Source: Duganella sp. 1411
GTDB lineage: Bacteria > Pseudomonadota > Gammaproteobacteria > Burkholderiales > Burkholderiaceae_D
Reading direction: 5' to 3'
NCBI RefSeq assembly: GCF_017833525.1
Contig: NZ_JAFICD010000006.1
Span: forward strand, 356,762-420,761
DNA length: 64,000 bases
In this document: one piece after another, positions 1 through 9,227 of the stretch
Numbering within the stretch: the first letter of the stretch is position 1
Layout: each line of letters starts with the position of its first letter
The notes under the pieces: generated by a model
Told to the model about the DNA's origin: nothing
Seen by the model: only the letters and a program-made list of their open reading frames with translations
Database searches by the model: none
Translations under genes and position numbers: made by a program

Positions 1-613
1 GCAGCGACCAGATCACCGGCAGGCTGGCGGCGCCCGCCAGCAGCAACCCGGCCAGCGCCTTCCACGCCAGGCCGGCCAGGAAAATCACGGCGAAACCGGC
101 CGCCACCACCAGCAGCGCGGTGCCGAGGTCCGGCTGGCGCACGATCAGCCCGACGGGCATCATCAGCAGCAGCGCGGCGATGCTGTAGCTTTGCCAGCGC
201 AACTGGCCGGCGCGCTGCTGGAAGAACCAGGCCAGCATCATCGGCGTGACGATCTTCATGAACTCGGACGGCTGGATGTCGATCCCCACGTGCAGCCAGC
301 GCCGCGCGCCCAGCTTGATGGTGCCCACCAGCGCCACCGCCACCAGCAGGATCATGCCGACCGTGTAGGCCGGCACGGCGATGCGCATCATCATTTGCGG
401 CGAGATGTTCGCCACCACCCACATCACCAGGAACGACAGCAGGATGTTGCGCAGGTGGTCCTCCATCTTGCCGGGGATGCCGATGCTGGCCGAGTACAGC
501 GTGACGCTGCTGACAGTCAGCAGCATCAGGATGATGAAGGTCAGCGGCCCGTCGAAGACGGTGAAGTAGGGGCGAAGGCGGCGCCACAGGGAACGCCTTT
601 CGTTGATGCGCAT
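1..613 (-). CDS. rodA: RodA, peptidoglycan glycosyltransferase (SEDS family), partial
   Basis: This is the N-terminal third to half of RodA, the SEDS-family membrane glycosyltransferase that polymerises lipid II during rod elongation with PBP2. The start is the ATG at 613 (MRINERRSLWRRLRPYF). The reading frame runs off the left edge of the window, so the 3' end is missing. Hydrophobic segments alternate with short loops, and the family-typical stretch ARRWLHVGIDIQPSEFMK is present, as is RQPDLGTALL. It lies 9 bp downstream of the mrdA stop and is the last visible gene of the mreBCD-mrdA-rodA operon. Assignment follows from sequence and context; only the truncation limits it. Confidence 0.93.
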   Translation of the reverse strand, partial: MRINERRSLWRRLRPYFTVFDGPLTFIILMLLTVSSVTLYSASIGIPGKMEDHLRNILLSFLVMWVVANISPQMMMRIAVPAYTVGMILLVAVALVGTIKLGARRWLHVGIDIQPSEFMKIVTPMMLAWFFQQRAGQLRWQSYSIAALLLMMPVGLIVRQPDLGTALLVVAAGFAVIFLAGLAWKALAGLLLAGAASLPVIWSL

Positions 614-622
614 GCAGGTCCT

Positions 623-2605
623 TTATTCGGTATTGCCCGGGGTTTCGGCGCCCGGTTTTTTCTCGTCGACCACGCCCTGTTCGGCCTGGAGTTCCGGCAC
701 CGAGCGCAGCACCGCGTCCTCCTTGGGCACGGGCGTGGTGTCCTTGTCGCCGGAGCGTTTGCCGAGAATGTAGTAATCGAGCGCCTTGCGCACGATGGGC
801 GCGGCCACGGCGGCGCCGAAGCCGCCGTTCTCCACCACCACGGCGATGGCGATGCGCGGCTTGTCGGCCGGCGCGAAGGCGGTGTAGAGGGCGTTGTCGC
901 GCAGGCGCTCGGACACCAGGTTGGCGTTGTACTTTTCGTTCTTCTTGATGGCGAACAGCTGCGCGGTGCCGGTCTTGCCGCCGGACGTGTAGCCGGCGCC
1001 GGCGAACGCGCGCGCCGCCGTGCCGCCGGTGGTCACGCCGACCATCGCGCTTTTGATGAAATCGACGTTTTCCTGCTTGAGCGCGATGCGGTAGCTTTCC
1101 TTGGGCACCGTCAGCTTGCGCGCGCGCGTGGCCGCGTCCTCGATGATCTTGACCAGGTGCGGCTTCATCACCACGCCGTTGTTGGCCAGGTTGGCCACGG
1201 CGTGCGCCATCTGCAGCGGCGTGTAGGTGTTGTAGCCGTTGCCGATGCTGATCGAGATGGTGTCGCCGCCGACCCACTTCTGCGCCGCCACGTTCTTCTT
1301 GAAACGGGTGCGCTTCCATTCCTTCGACGGCAGCACGCCCTGCTTCTCGTGTTCCAGGTCGATGCCGGTCAGCTGGCCGAAGCCGAACGGCTTCATGAAG
1401 TCGTGGATGGCGTCGATGCCCAACTCGTTGCCGAGCATGTAGTAGTAGGTGTCGCACGAGTCGACGATCGATTTGTACATGTCGACCGTGCCGTGGCCAC
1501 CCGGCTTGTCGTCGCGGAAGCGGTGCCCGCCCAAGGTGAAAAAACCCGGATCGAAGATCGCCTGGTGCGGCGTGCGCTTGCCCAGCTCCAGCGCGGCCAG
1601 CGCCATGAAGGGCTTGAAGGTCGATCCCGGTGGATAGGTGCCGGACAGCGGGCGGTTGACCATCGGCCGGTCCAGCGAGGTATTGAGCTCGCTCCAGCTT
1701 TGCGCGTCGATGCCGTCGACGAACAGGTTGGGATCGTAGCCGGGGCGCGAGACATAGGCCAGGATGTCGCCCGTCTCCGGTTCGATCGCCACCAGCGCGC
1801 CGCGCCACTCGCCGAACGCCTCCTCGATCACTTTTTGCAGTTCGATGTCGATCGACAGGATCAGGTTGTTACCGGGCGTGGCGTTGGTGCGCGACAGCGT
1901 GCGGATCGCCCGCCCGCCGGCCGACACCTCCACCTCCTCGTAGCCGGTGGTGCCGTGCAGGTGCTTCTCGTAGCTTTTCTCCAGGCCTTCCTTGCCGATC
2001 TGGTTGGTGCCGTTGTAGTTGGCCGCGTCGTCGGTGTCGGCGATGGCGCGGGCCTCGGCCTGGTTGACGCGCCCGATGTAGCCGATCACGTGCGAGGCCA
2101 CCTCGCCCAGCGGATACTGGCGGAACAGGCGGGCCTGGATCTCCACCCCGGGAAAGCGGTAGCGCTGGGCCGAGAAGCGCGCCACCTCCTCGTCCGTCAG
2201 GCGGGTGCGCAGCGGCACGCTCTCGAAGCGCTTGGAATCCTCCAGCAGTTTTTTAAAGCGCTTGCGGTCCTTGGTCTCGATGGCGACCAGCTTGGCCAGT
2301 TCGTCGATGGTTTCGTCGAGCGTCATCGCCAGCTTGGACGGCGTGACCTCGAGCGTGTAGGCCGAGTAGTTGCGCGCCAGGACCACGCCGTTGCGGTCCA
2401 GGATCAGGCCCCGGTTGGGGGCGATCGGCACGATGGCGATGCGGTTGTCCTCGGCCTTGACGGCGAAGTCGTTGTACTGGACCACCTGCAGCCAGATGAA
2501 GCGCGCCAGCAGCAGCCCGAAGCAAATGAACACCATCGCGCCCAGTACCGTCAGGCGCAGGCGGAACTTGTGCAGTTCGCGCTGGTTGTCCTTAAGCTCG
2601 GTCAT
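623..2605 (-). CDS. mrdA: Penicillin-binding protein 2 (elongation transpeptidase)
   Basis: PBP2 is the class B transpeptidase that cross-links peptidoglycan for side-wall growth, partnered by RodA. The 660-residue protein has one N-terminal membrane helix (about residues 20-42), a dimerisation domain, then the transpeptidase domain with the active-site serine in PPGSTFKPF (SxxK), SCD as the SxN-type motif and KTGTAQ (KTG). The length matches the family. The C-terminal 45 residues or so are charged and probably disordered. It follows mreD by 12 bp and precedes rodA by 9 bp. The start MTELKDNQRELHKFRLRL places a basic segment before the helix as expected for an inner-membrane protein. Confidence 0.96.
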   Translation of the reverse strand: MTELKDNQRELHKFRLRLTVLGAMVFICFGLLLARFIWLQVVQYNDFAVKAEDNRIAIVPIAPNRGLILDRNGVVLARNYSAYTLEVTPSKLAMTLDETIDELAKLVAIETKDRKRFKKLLEDSKRFESVPLRTRLTDEEVARFSAQRYRFPGVEIQARLFRQYPLGEVASHVIGYIGRVNQAEARAIADTDDAANYNGTNQIGKEGLEKSYEKHLHGTTGYEEVEVSAGGRAIRTLSRTNATPGNNLILSIDIELQKVIEEAFGEWRGALVAIEPETGDILAYVSRPGYDPNLFVDGIDAQSWSELNTSLDRPMVNRPLSGTYPPGSTFKPFMALAALELGKRTPHQAIFDPGFFTLGGHRFRDDKPGGHGTVDMYKSIVDSCDTYYYMLGNELGIDAIHDFMKPFGFGQLTGIDLEHEKQGVLPSKEWKRTRFKKNVAAQKWVGGDTISISIGNGYNTYTPLQMAHAVANLANNGVVMKPHLVKIIEDAATRARKLTVPKESYRIALKQENVDFIKSAMVGVTTGGTAARAFAGAGYTSGGKTGTAQLFAIKKNEKYNANLVSERLRDNALYTAFAPADKPRIAIAVVVENGGFGAAVAAPIVRKALDYYILGKRSGDKDTTPVPKEDAVLRSVPELQAEQGVVDEKKPGAETPGNTE

Positions 2606-2617
2606 GGCGGAACGGGA

Positions 2618-3130
2618 TCAGATCGGCCGCGTGTGGTCGCGGTCGACCGCGCGCCGCTGCGGCGCCAGCAGCAGCCACGTGGCCAGCGGCCACAGGGCCA
2701 CGGCGACCACGCTTTCGACGAAGTAGTACCAGCTCGGGAATTTACCGGAGACGAAAAAGCGGATCACCAGCTGGATCGACTGCGCCATGACCAGCAGCGG
2801 GAACACGTGCATCGCCTGCGTCAGCAGCGGGAACCACAGCACGCGCCGGTGCAGCATGATGGCGAAGTACGACAGCAGCGTGTAGGCCAGCGCGTTCTCG
2901 CCCAGCAGGGTCGAGTCGTGCACGTCCATCAGCAGGCCGAGGAAGAAGGCGGTGCCGATGCCGACCTTGCGCGGCTGGTGCACGCCCCAGAACACCAGCA
3001 CCAGCGCGACGAAATCGGGCACGCCGACGAACTGGCCCCACGGCAGCAGGTTCAGTAAAAAAGCGCAGAACAGGCTGAAGGCGATGAACAGCGGACTGAC
3101 CGGCAGCAGAATATAGTGTGGACGATTCAT
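2618..3130 (-). CDS. mreD: Rod shape-determining membrane protein MreD
   Basis: MreD is the small polytopic inner-membrane partner of MreC in the elongasome. The 170-residue product is strongly hydrophobic with about five or six predicted membrane segments and ends in a basic tail. Motifs typical of the family are visible in PWGQFVGVPDFVALVLVFW and LGLLMDVHDSTLLGENAL. The start ATG at 3130 overlaps the mreC stop by 4 bp, implying translational coupling. Identity rests on topology, the conserved MD(V)HDSTLLGE-type loop and the mreC-mreD-mrdA gene order. Confidence 0.93.
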   Translation of the reverse strand: MNRPHYILLPVSPLFIAFSLFCAFLLNLLPWGQFVGVPDFVALVLVFWGVHQPRKVGIGTAFFLGLLMDVHDSTLLGENALAYTLLSYFAIMLHRRVLWFPLLTQAMHVFPLLVMAQSIQLVIRFFVSGKFPSWYYFVESVVAVALWPLATWLLLAPQRRAVDRDHTRPI

Positions 3131-4389
3131 CGTGCCGGCTCCTTCGGTGCGGTGGTGGCGGCCGGCGTCTGGGCCGCCGGTGGCTGGGCGGCCGGCGCGG
3201 CCCGGGTGGCCGCCGGCGTCGCCGTGGCTGCGGCGCGGGCCGGCGCGGCCGGCGTCGTCGCGGCATTGGCCGGCGTGGCCGTGGCGCCCGCCGGCTTGGC
3301 GGCGCCGCCGGCGCCGGCGCCGGTAGTCGTACTCGTAGTCGTAGTCGTTGGCGCGGCGGCGGCGCCGTCGGCCGGCGCGGTCTTCGGCGGCAGCGGCGGC
3401 GGCATCACCGGCATCAGGCCCGGCGCGGCGTTGCTGGCGGCGGCCGGCGCGGGCTGGCCCTCGGCGCCCTCCTTGGCCGGGTCCTTCACCGCCGCCATCT
3501 TGTTATTGCCCTTCTTCGGCGTGCGCGGCTCCTCCTCCGGCGGACGCGGAGGCAGCTCCGGCGTCGACATCAGGATCAGCAGCTGCGTGTTGTTGGCGAC
3601 GCCGGCCAGCGGCTGGCAGATCACGCCGCCGAACGAGCCGCCGGCGCTGTTTTCCACCTGCGTCACGCGCGCCACGGCCAGGCCGGCCGGGTAGATGCCG
3701 TCCAGGCCCGAGGTGACGACGATGTCGCCGACCTGGATGTCGGCGTTGGGCGCGGTGAAGCGCAGCTCCAGCGCGCCGACCTTGCCGCGGCCATAGGCCA
3801 CGCTGCGCAAGCCGTTGCGCAGCAGCTGCACCGGGATGGCCTGCTCCTTGTCGGTCAGCAGCGTGACCTCGGACGTGAACGGGAACACCCGCGTCACCTG
3901 CCCGACCACGCCCTGGTTGTCGATCACCGGCATGCCGAGCATGACGTCGCTCTTGATGCCGCGGTCGAGGATGATCTTGCGGCTGTTGGCGTCGCGCGCG
4001 TCGTACAGCACCTCGGCCAGCATCGACTTGACGGGCAGCTGCTCGCGCGCGCCCATCAGCTTGCGCAGCTGGTTGTTCTCGACGGTGCGCAACTGCGCCT
4101 GCTGCAGCGCCTGGGCGTCGGCGATCTGCTGGCGTTTGAGCTCATTGACCTGCTTTTTCATCGACGACAACGTGGAGAAGTAGTCGCCGACGCCGTAGAT
4201 GGCGTCGCGCGGCAGCAGCGCGACCATTTGCAGCGGGTACAGCACGGTACCCGCCACCTGGCGCACGGTCGACAGGGTGCGCATGCGCGCGTCGACCAAC
4301 AGCAGTGCAATCGATATGCACGCGAACACCGTCATCTTGACCCGGGCCGAAGCGCCTTGCTTGAAAAGTGGCGGAGGACTGTATTCCAT
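3127..4389 (-). CDS. mreC: Rod shape-determining protein MreC with long Ala/Pro/Thr-rich tail
   Basis: MreC is the bitopic periplasmic scaffold that links MreB to PBP2. I place the start at the ATG at 4389 (MEYSPPPLFKQG), the usual MreC N-terminus; an upstream in-frame TTG at 4398 would add three residues. After a membrane helix (about residues 20-38) comes a coiled coil (about 70-110) and the beta-barrel domains ending near LLILMSTPELP. From about residue 285 on there is a roughly 140-residue tail made almost only of Ala, Pro, Thr and Gly with a few charged blocks. This makes the protein (about 420 residues) longer than the 300-370 usual for the family. The tail is genuine frame, since mreD overlaps its stop. 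Confidence 0.93.
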   Translation of the reverse strand: MEYSPPPLFKQGASARVKMTVFACISIALLLVDARMRTLSTVRQVAGTVLYPLQMVALLPRDAIYGVGDYFSTLSSMKKQVNELKRQQIADAQALQQAQLRTVENNQLRKLMGAREQLPVKSMLAEVLYDARDANSRKIILDRGIKSDVMLGMPVIDNQGVVGQVTRVFPFTSEVTLLTDKEQAIPVQLLRNGLRSVAYGRGKVGALELRFTAPNADIQVGDIVVTSGLDGIYPAGLAVARVTQVENSAGGSFGGVICQPLAGVANNTQLLILMSTPELPPRPPEEEPRTPKKGNNKMAAVKDPAKEGAEGQPAPAAASNAAPGLMPVMPPPLPPKTAPADGAAAAPTTTTTSTTTGAGAGGAAKPAGATATPANAATTPAAPARAAATATPAATRAAPAAQPPAAQTPAATTAPKEPAR

Positions 4390-4447
4390 GACTTCCAATA
4401 ATCCGGCGCTCCCGCGCCAACGAGACTGTCAACTCATCCAAAGCACC

Positions 4448-4469
4448 GGGGCCGCTGTTTCGCGGCCCC
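4448..4469 (-). terminator. GC-rich hairpin between mreB and mreC
   Basis: An 8-bp perfect stem (GGGGCCGC at 4448-4455, GCGGCCCC at 4462-4469) with a 6-nt loop lies just after the mreB stop. No T-run follows on the transcribed (minus) strand, so it is not a full intrinsic terminator. It may act as an attenuator or RNA-stabilising hairpin that keeps mreB mRNA above mreC-mreD. Confidence 0.4.
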
Positions 4470-4476
4470 GTCTTGA

Positions 4477-5520
4477 TCATTCGTAGGAGAAGATCGAGCC
4501 CAGCTGGTCCATCCGTTCCAGCGCCATGCCCGAGCCCCGCACCACGCAGGTCAGCGGGTCCTCGGCCACCAGCACCGGCAGGCCGGTTTCCTCCATCAGC
4601 AGACGGTCCAGGTCGCGCAGCAGCGCGCCGCCGCCGGTCAGCATCATGCCTTTTTCGGCGATGTCGGCGCCCAGTTCGGGCGGGGTCTGCTCCAGCGCGT
4701 TCTTCACGGCCGACACGATATTATTGAGCGGGTCGGTCAGCGCTTCAAGGATCTCGTTGGACGAAATCGTGAACGAGCGCGGAATGCCCTCGGACAGGTT
4801 GCGGCCCTTGACTTCCATCTCCTTGACTTCGGAGCCCGGGAAGGCCGAACCGATGGCCTTCTTGATCGCCTCGGCGGTCTGCTCGCCGATCAGCATGCCG
4901 TAGTTGCGGCGGATGTAGTTGACGATGGCCTCGTCGAACTTGTCGCCGCCGACGCGCACCGAACCTTTATACACCATGCCGCCCAGCGAAATGATGCCCA
5001 CTTCGGTGGTGCCGCCGCCGATGTCGACCACCATCGAGCCGGTGGCGTCCGACACCGGCAGGCCGGCGCCGATCGCGGCGGCCATCGGTTCTTCGATCAG
5101 GTACACCTGCGAGGCGCCGGCGCCGAGCGCCGATTCGCGGATCGCGCGGCGCTCGACCTGGGTCGAGCCGCACGGCACGCAGATGATGATGCGCGGCGAG
5201 GGACGGAAGAATTTGGAGTCGTGCACCATGCGGATGAACTGCTTGAGCATTTGCTCGGTGACGGTGAAGTCGGCGATCACGCCGTCTTTCATCGGGCGGA
5301 TCGCCTCGATGTTGCCGGGGACCTTGCCCAGCATCTGTTTTGCTTCCTTGCCGACCGCCTGGATCGTCTTCTTGCCGTTGGGGCCGCCTTCCTGGCGGAT
5401 CGCGACGACCGATGGCTCATCGAGGACGATGCCCTGGCCGCGAACGTAGATCAAGGTGTTGGCCGTGCCCAAATCGATGGCCAGATCGGTGGAAATATAC
5501 CTGCGTAAAAAACCAAACAT
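4477..5520 (-). CDS. mreB: Rod shape-determining actin homologue MreB
   Basis: MreB is the bacterial actin that forms membrane-bound filaments directing elongation. The 347-residue product begins MFGFLRRYISTDLAIDLGTAN, with the amphipathic N-terminal membrane-binding segment, the phosphate-1 motif DLGTANTL, phosphate-2 DIGGGTTEVG and the adenosine motif MLTGGGALL. Length and sequence match proteobacterial MreB throughout. It is the first gene of the leftward elongasome operon, and its promoter must lie in the 271-bp gap shared with the divergent gatC. Confidence 0.98.
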   Translation of the reverse strand: MFGFLRRYISTDLAIDLGTANTLIYVRGQGIVLDEPSVVAIRQEGGPNGKKTIQAVGKEAKQMLGKVPGNIEAIRPMKDGVIADFTVTEQMLKQFIRMVHDSKFFRPSPRIIICVPCGSTQVERRAIRESALGAGASQVYLIEEPMAAAIGAGLPVSDATGSMVVDIGGGTTEVGIISLGGMVYKGSVRVGGDKFDEAIVNYIRRNYGMLIGEQTAEAIKKAIGSAFPGSEVKEMEVKGRNLSEGIPRSFTISSNEILEALTDPLNNIVSAVKNALEQTPPELGADIAEKGMMLTGGGALLRDLDRLLMEETGLPVLVAEDPLTCVVRGSGMALERMDQLGSIFSYE

Positions 5521-5791
5521 GAGTGTCCTGTGGCGCTACTGGGTGCGCGTAAGCTGTCGAAAGATGTCCTGTGGTGAGCGGCGGCAGCAATGATTCAGCC
5601 CCGGCAACGCATCAACCCGCCATTCTACCTTATAATTTGAATGCGATTTGCCGAAAATCCACCCAAAAGTGTATCGGCTCAGCTTGCAAGTTAAGCGGCA
5701 ATCGTCCGCTTTTGCCAGCGATTAGGCGGAACTTCAAGTTTTTTATCAATGTAACAATTAAACCCCGCGCGGCCCGTCCGCGCCATTCGCT
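5521..5791. promoter_or_regulatory. Divergent promoter region mreB / gatC
   Basis: This AT-richer 271-bp gap separates the divergent mreB and gatC genes and must carry both promoters. A TATAAT hexamer is present around 5630-5635, and a TAGAAT-like box is visible on the minus strand a few bases further left. I could not pair either with a convincing -35 element. No RNA gene or small ORF with support was seen. Confidence 0.4.
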
Positions 5792-6094
5792 ATGTCCCTG
5801 ACCCTATCCGACGTAACACGCATTGCCAAACTGGCCCAACTTGAGATGAGCGAGCAGCAGAGCGCCACCGCGCTCGAGCAGCTGAATGGCATTTTCGCGC
5901 TGGCCGAACAGATGCAAGCGGTCGACACCGACGGCGTCGCCCCGCTGAGCCACCCGCTGGCGGCGCACATGAACAACATCGCCCTGCGCCTGCGCGAGGA
6001 CGCGGCCACCGAGGCCAATCGCCGCGAGGACTACCAGGCCGTCGCGCCCAAGACACAGGATGGCCTGTACCTGGTGCCGAAAGTGATCGAATAA
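5792..6094 (+). CDS. gatC: Asp/Glu-tRNA amidotransferase subunit C
   Basis: GatC is the small structural subunit of the GatCAB complex, which converts misacylated Glu-tRNA(Gln) and/or Asp-tRNA(Asn) into Gln-tRNA(Gln)/Asn-tRNA(Asn). The 100-residue protein has the family pattern: MSLTLSDVTRIAKLAQLEM at the N-terminus, a central VDTDGVAPLSHPL loop and a LREDA stretch. The start ATG at 5792 has no strong Shine-Dalgarno sequence. It is followed 74 bp later by gatA. Confidence 0.96.
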   Translation: MSLTLSDVTRIAKLAQLEMSEQQSATALEQLNGIFALAEQMQAVDTDGVAPLSHPLAAHMNNIALRLREDAATEANRREDYQAVAPKTQDGLYLVPKVIE

Positions 6095-6168
6095 GCAATC
6101 CACACCTCGCCGCACGTGGTTTCGCCCGCACCTACGCCTCGATCATCCCCGAATTGAATTGAAACGCC

Positions 6169-7653
6169 ATGCACACCAAAACCCTTAAAGAGCTGTCCGC
6201 GCTCCTGCAGAGCAAAGCCGTCACCGCCACCGAGCTGGCCACGCACTTCCTCGACCGCATCGAAAAGAGCGACTTGAACGCCTTCCTGCACGTGGACCGC
6301 GCCTTGACGCTGGCGCAGGCCGCCGAGGCCGACGCCCGCCTCGCCGCCGGCACCGCCACCGCGCTGACCGGCGTGCCGATCGCCCACAAAGACATCTTCG
6401 TCACGCGCGACTGGCGCTCGACGGCCGGCTCGAAGATGCTGGCCAATTACGTCAGCCCGTTCGACGCCACCGTCGTCGAGAAATTCCGCGCGGCCGGCAT
6501 GGTCACCTTGGGCAAGCTCAATTGCGACGAATTCGCCATGGGCTCGGCCAACGAGAACTCGGCCTTCGGCCCGGTCAAGAACCCGTGGGACAAGAACGCC
6601 GTGCCGGGCGGCTCGTCGGGCGGCTCGGCCGCCGCCGTCGCCGCGCGCCTGGCGCCGGCCGCCACCGGCACCGACACCGGCGGCTCGATCCGCCAGCCGG
6701 CCGCGTTCTGCGGCATCACCGGCATCAAGCCGACGTACGGGCGCGTGTCGCGCTTCGGCATGATCGCCTTCGCCTCCTCGCTCGACCAGGGCGGCCCGAT
6801 GGCGCAAACGGCCGAGGACTGCGCGCTGCTGCTCAACGCCATGGCCGGCTTCGACGAGCGCGACTCGACCTCGCTGACGCCGGAGCTGGGCGGCGTCGAC
6901 GAGGACTACACGCGTGAGCTGAACCAGCCGCTGACCGGCCTGCGCATCGGCGTGCCGAAGGAATACTTCGGCGAAGGCCTGGCGGCCGACGTCGAGCAGG
7001 CGGTGCGCGCCGCGCTGGCGCAGTACGTGGCGCTGGGCGCCACCTTGGTCGACATCTCGCTGCCGAACACCGCGCTGTCGATCCCGGCCTACTACATGAT
7101 CGCCCCGGCCGAGGCGTCGTCCAACCTGTCGCGCTTTGACGGCGTGCGCTACGGCCACCGCGCCACCGAGTACAAGGACCTCTCGGACATGTACCGCAAG
7201 ACCCGCGCCGAAGGCTTCGGCGCCGAGGTCAAGCGCCGCATCATGGTCGGCACCTATGTGCTGTGCCACGGCTACTACGACGCCTACTACCTCAAGGCGC
7301 AAAAGATCCGCCGCCTGATCGCGCAGGACTTCGAAGCGGCGCTCAACGGCCCGAACGCCGTCTGCGACGTCATCATGGGCCCGGTGGCACCGACCGTCGC
7401 CTGGGATCTGGGCGACAAGTCCGACGACCCGGTCGCCGCCTACCTGGCCGACATCTTCACGCTGTCGACCAGCCTGGCCGGCCTGCCCGGCATGTCGATC
7501 CCGTGCGGCTTCGGACAAGGCGAGAAGAACGCCAACCGCCCGGTGGGACTGCAGATCATCGGCAAGCATTTCGGCGAAGCGAAGCTGCTCAACGTCGCCC
7601 ACCAGTACCAGCTGGCGACCGACTGGCACACCCGCGCTCCGGCCGGCATCTAA
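6169..7653 (+). CDS. gatA: Asp/Glu-tRNA amidotransferase subunit A (amidase)
   Basis: GatA is the amidase subunit that hydrolyses glutamine to supply ammonia to GatB. The 494-residue protein shows the amidase signature with the catalytic triad: the Lys in IAHKDIF, the cis-Ser in GGSSGGSAAAV and the nucleophilic Ser in TDTGGSIRQPA. Its length matches the family. It sits between gatC and gatB and is followed by gatB after 22 bp. Confidence 0.98.
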   Translation: MHTKTLKELSALLQSKAVTATELATHFLDRIEKSDLNAFLHVDRALTLAQAAEADARLAAGTATALTGVPIAHKDIFVTRDWRSTAGSKMLANYVSPFDATVVEKFRAAGMVTLGKLNCDEFAMGSANENSAFGPVKNPWDKNAVPGGSSGGSAAAVAARLAPAATGTDTGGSIRQPAAFCGITGIKPTYGRVSRFGMIAFASSLDQGGPMAQTAEDCALLLNAMAGFDERDSTSLTPELGGVDEDYTRELNQPLTGLRIGVPKEYFGEGLAADVEQAVRAALAQYVALGATLVDISLPNTALSIPAYYMIAPAEASSNLSRFDGVRYGHRATEYKDLSDMYRKTRAEGFGAEVKRRIMVGTYVLCHGYYDAYYLKAQKIRRLIAQDFEAALNGPNAVCDVIMGPVAPTVAWDLGDKSDDPVAAYLADIFTLSTSLAGLPGMSIPCGFGQGEKNANRPVGLQIIGKHFGEAKLLNVAHQYQLATDWHTRAPAGI

Positions 7654-7675
7654 CACAGAACAGAGCGAGAATCAT

Positions 7676-9136
7676 ATGGAATGGGAAGTCGTCATCGGTC
7701 TTGAGAACCACGTGCAGCTCACGACCGAATCAAAAATCTTCAGCGGCTCGCCGATCAAGTTCGGCGCCGAGCCGAACACGCAAGCCAGTCCGGTGGACCT
7801 GGCGCTGCCCGGCGTGCTGCCGGTGATGAACAAGCAGGCGGTCGACCGCGCGATCCGCTTCGGCCTGGCCGTCGGCGCCAAGATCGCGCCGGCCTCGATC
7901 TTCGCCCGTAAAAATTACTTCTATCCGGACCTGCCGAAAGGTTATCAGATCAGCCAGTTCGAAGACCCGGTCGTCATCGGCGGCGCGCTGACGTTCGGCT
8001 ACGAGAAGGATGGCGAATTCGTCACCAAGACCGTCAACCTGACGCGCGCGCACCTGGAGGAAGACGCCGGCAAATCGCTGCACGAGGACTACGCCGGCAT
8101 GAGCGGCATCGACTTGAACCGCGCCGGCACGCCGCTGCTGGAAATCGTCTCCGAACCGGAGATCCGCAGCGCCGCCGAAGCGGTGGCCTACGCCAAGGCG
8201 CTGCACTCGCTGGTGATGTGGCTCGGCGTCTGCGACGGCAACATGCAGGAAGGCTCGTTCCGCTGCGACGTCAACGTCTCGGTGCGCCCCAAGGGCCAGA
8301 AGGAATACGGCACCCGCTGCGAGATCAAGAACCTGAACTCGTTCCGCTTCATCGAGGAAGCCGTGCACGTCGAAGTGCGCCGCCAGATCGAATTAATCGA
8401 GGACGGCGGCAAGGTGGTGCAAGCGACCCGCCTGTACGATCCGGACCGCAAAGAGACGCGCGAAATGCGCAGCAAGGAAGACGCGCAGGACTACCGCTAC
8501 TTCCCGGACCCGGACCTGCCGCCGCTGGTGATCTCGGACGAATGGATCTCGAGCGTTAAAGCTTCCATGCCGGAGCTGCCGGCGGCCATGCGCGCGCGCT
8601 TCGTCAGCGAATACGCGCTGCCGGAATACGACTCGCTGGTGCTGACGGCATCCAAATCGATGGCGACCTACTTCGTCGCCGTGGTGGAAAAAGCCGGCAA
8701 GGAAAACGCCAAGGCCGCCGCCAACTGGCTGATGGGCGACGTCTCGTCGACCCTGAACCGCGAAGGCGTGGACCTGGACGATTCGCCGGTATCGGCCGCG
8801 CAGCTGGCCGCCCTGCTCAAGCGCATCGCCGACGGCACCATCTCCAACAAGGCGGCCAAGGAAGTCTTCGCCGGCATGTGGGAAGCCAAGTCGTCGGACG
8901 AGAACCTGGTCGATGCCATCATCGAAGCCAAGGGTCTGAAGCAGATCTCCGACACCGGCGCGCTGGAAGCGATCGTCAACGACGTCATTGCCGCCAACGC
9001 CAAATCGGTGGAGCAGTACCGCGCCGGCAAGGAAGCGGCGCTCAACGCGCTGATCGGCCAGGCGATGAAGGCGTCGCGCGGCAAGGCCAACCCGGCCCAG
9101 CTGACCGAGCTGCTGAAGGCCAAGCTGGCTGGCTAA
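7676..9136 (+). CDS. gatB: Asp/Glu-tRNA amidotransferase subunit B
   Basis: GatB is the kinase/amidotransferase subunit that activates the misacylated aminoacyl-tRNA and transfers ammonia. The 486-residue protein opens with WEVVIGLENHVQL, carries the conserved GSFRCDVNVSVRP segment and the YRYFPDPDLPPL motif, and ends in the helical tRNA-binding GatB/YqeY domain (roughly residues 335-486). It closes the gatCAB operon and is followed by an intrinsic terminator. Confidence 0.98.
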   Translation: MEWEVVIGLENHVQLTTESKIFSGSPIKFGAEPNTQASPVDLALPGVLPVMNKQAVDRAIRFGLAVGAKIAPASIFARKNYFYPDLPKGYQISQFEDPVVIGGALTFGYEKDGEFVTKTVNLTRAHLEEDAGKSLHEDYAGMSGIDLNRAGTPLLEIVSEPEIRSAAEAVAYAKALHSLVMWLGVCDGNMQEGSFRCDVNVSVRPKGQKEYGTRCEIKNLNSFRFIEEAVHVEVRRQIELIEDGGKVVQATRLYDPDRKETREMRSKEDAQDYRYFPDPDLPPLVISDEWISSVKASMPELPAAMRARFVSEYALPEYDSLVLTASKSMATYFVAVVEKAGKENAKAAANWLMGDVSSTLNREGVDLDDSPVSAAQLAALLKRIADGTISNKAAKEVFAGMWEAKSSDENLVDAIIEAKGLKQISDTGALEAIVNDVIAANAKSVEQYRAGKEAALNALIGQAMKASRGKANPAQLTELLKAKLAG

Positions 9137-9156
9137 GGTTATCCCCGCGCCTGGCT

Positions 9157-9195
9157 AACGCCCCGCAAGCCGCAAAGCTTGCGGGGCGTTTTCTT
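9157..9195 (+). terminator. Intrinsic terminator after gatB
   Basis: A perfect 14-bp stem (AACGCCCCGCAAGC at 9157-9170 and its complement at 9177-9190) with a 6-nt loop is followed by TTCTT. It lies 20 bp after the gatB stop and is a convincing rho-independent terminator for gatCAB. Confidence 0.9.
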
Positions 9196-9227
9196 ACGCG
9201 GAGCTCCACCTAAATCAAGCGTTCATT

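Noticed and set aside
191..3058. A 955-residue plus-strand open frame opposite rodA, mrdA and mreD
   Set aside because: Codon-position shadow of three clearly recognised genes; composition is typical of antisense frames in high-GC genomes.
3118..4401. A 427-residue plus-strand open frame opposite mreC
   Set aside because: Antisense shadow; the Ala/Pro-rich mreC tail simply gives a Gly/Arg-rich complement.
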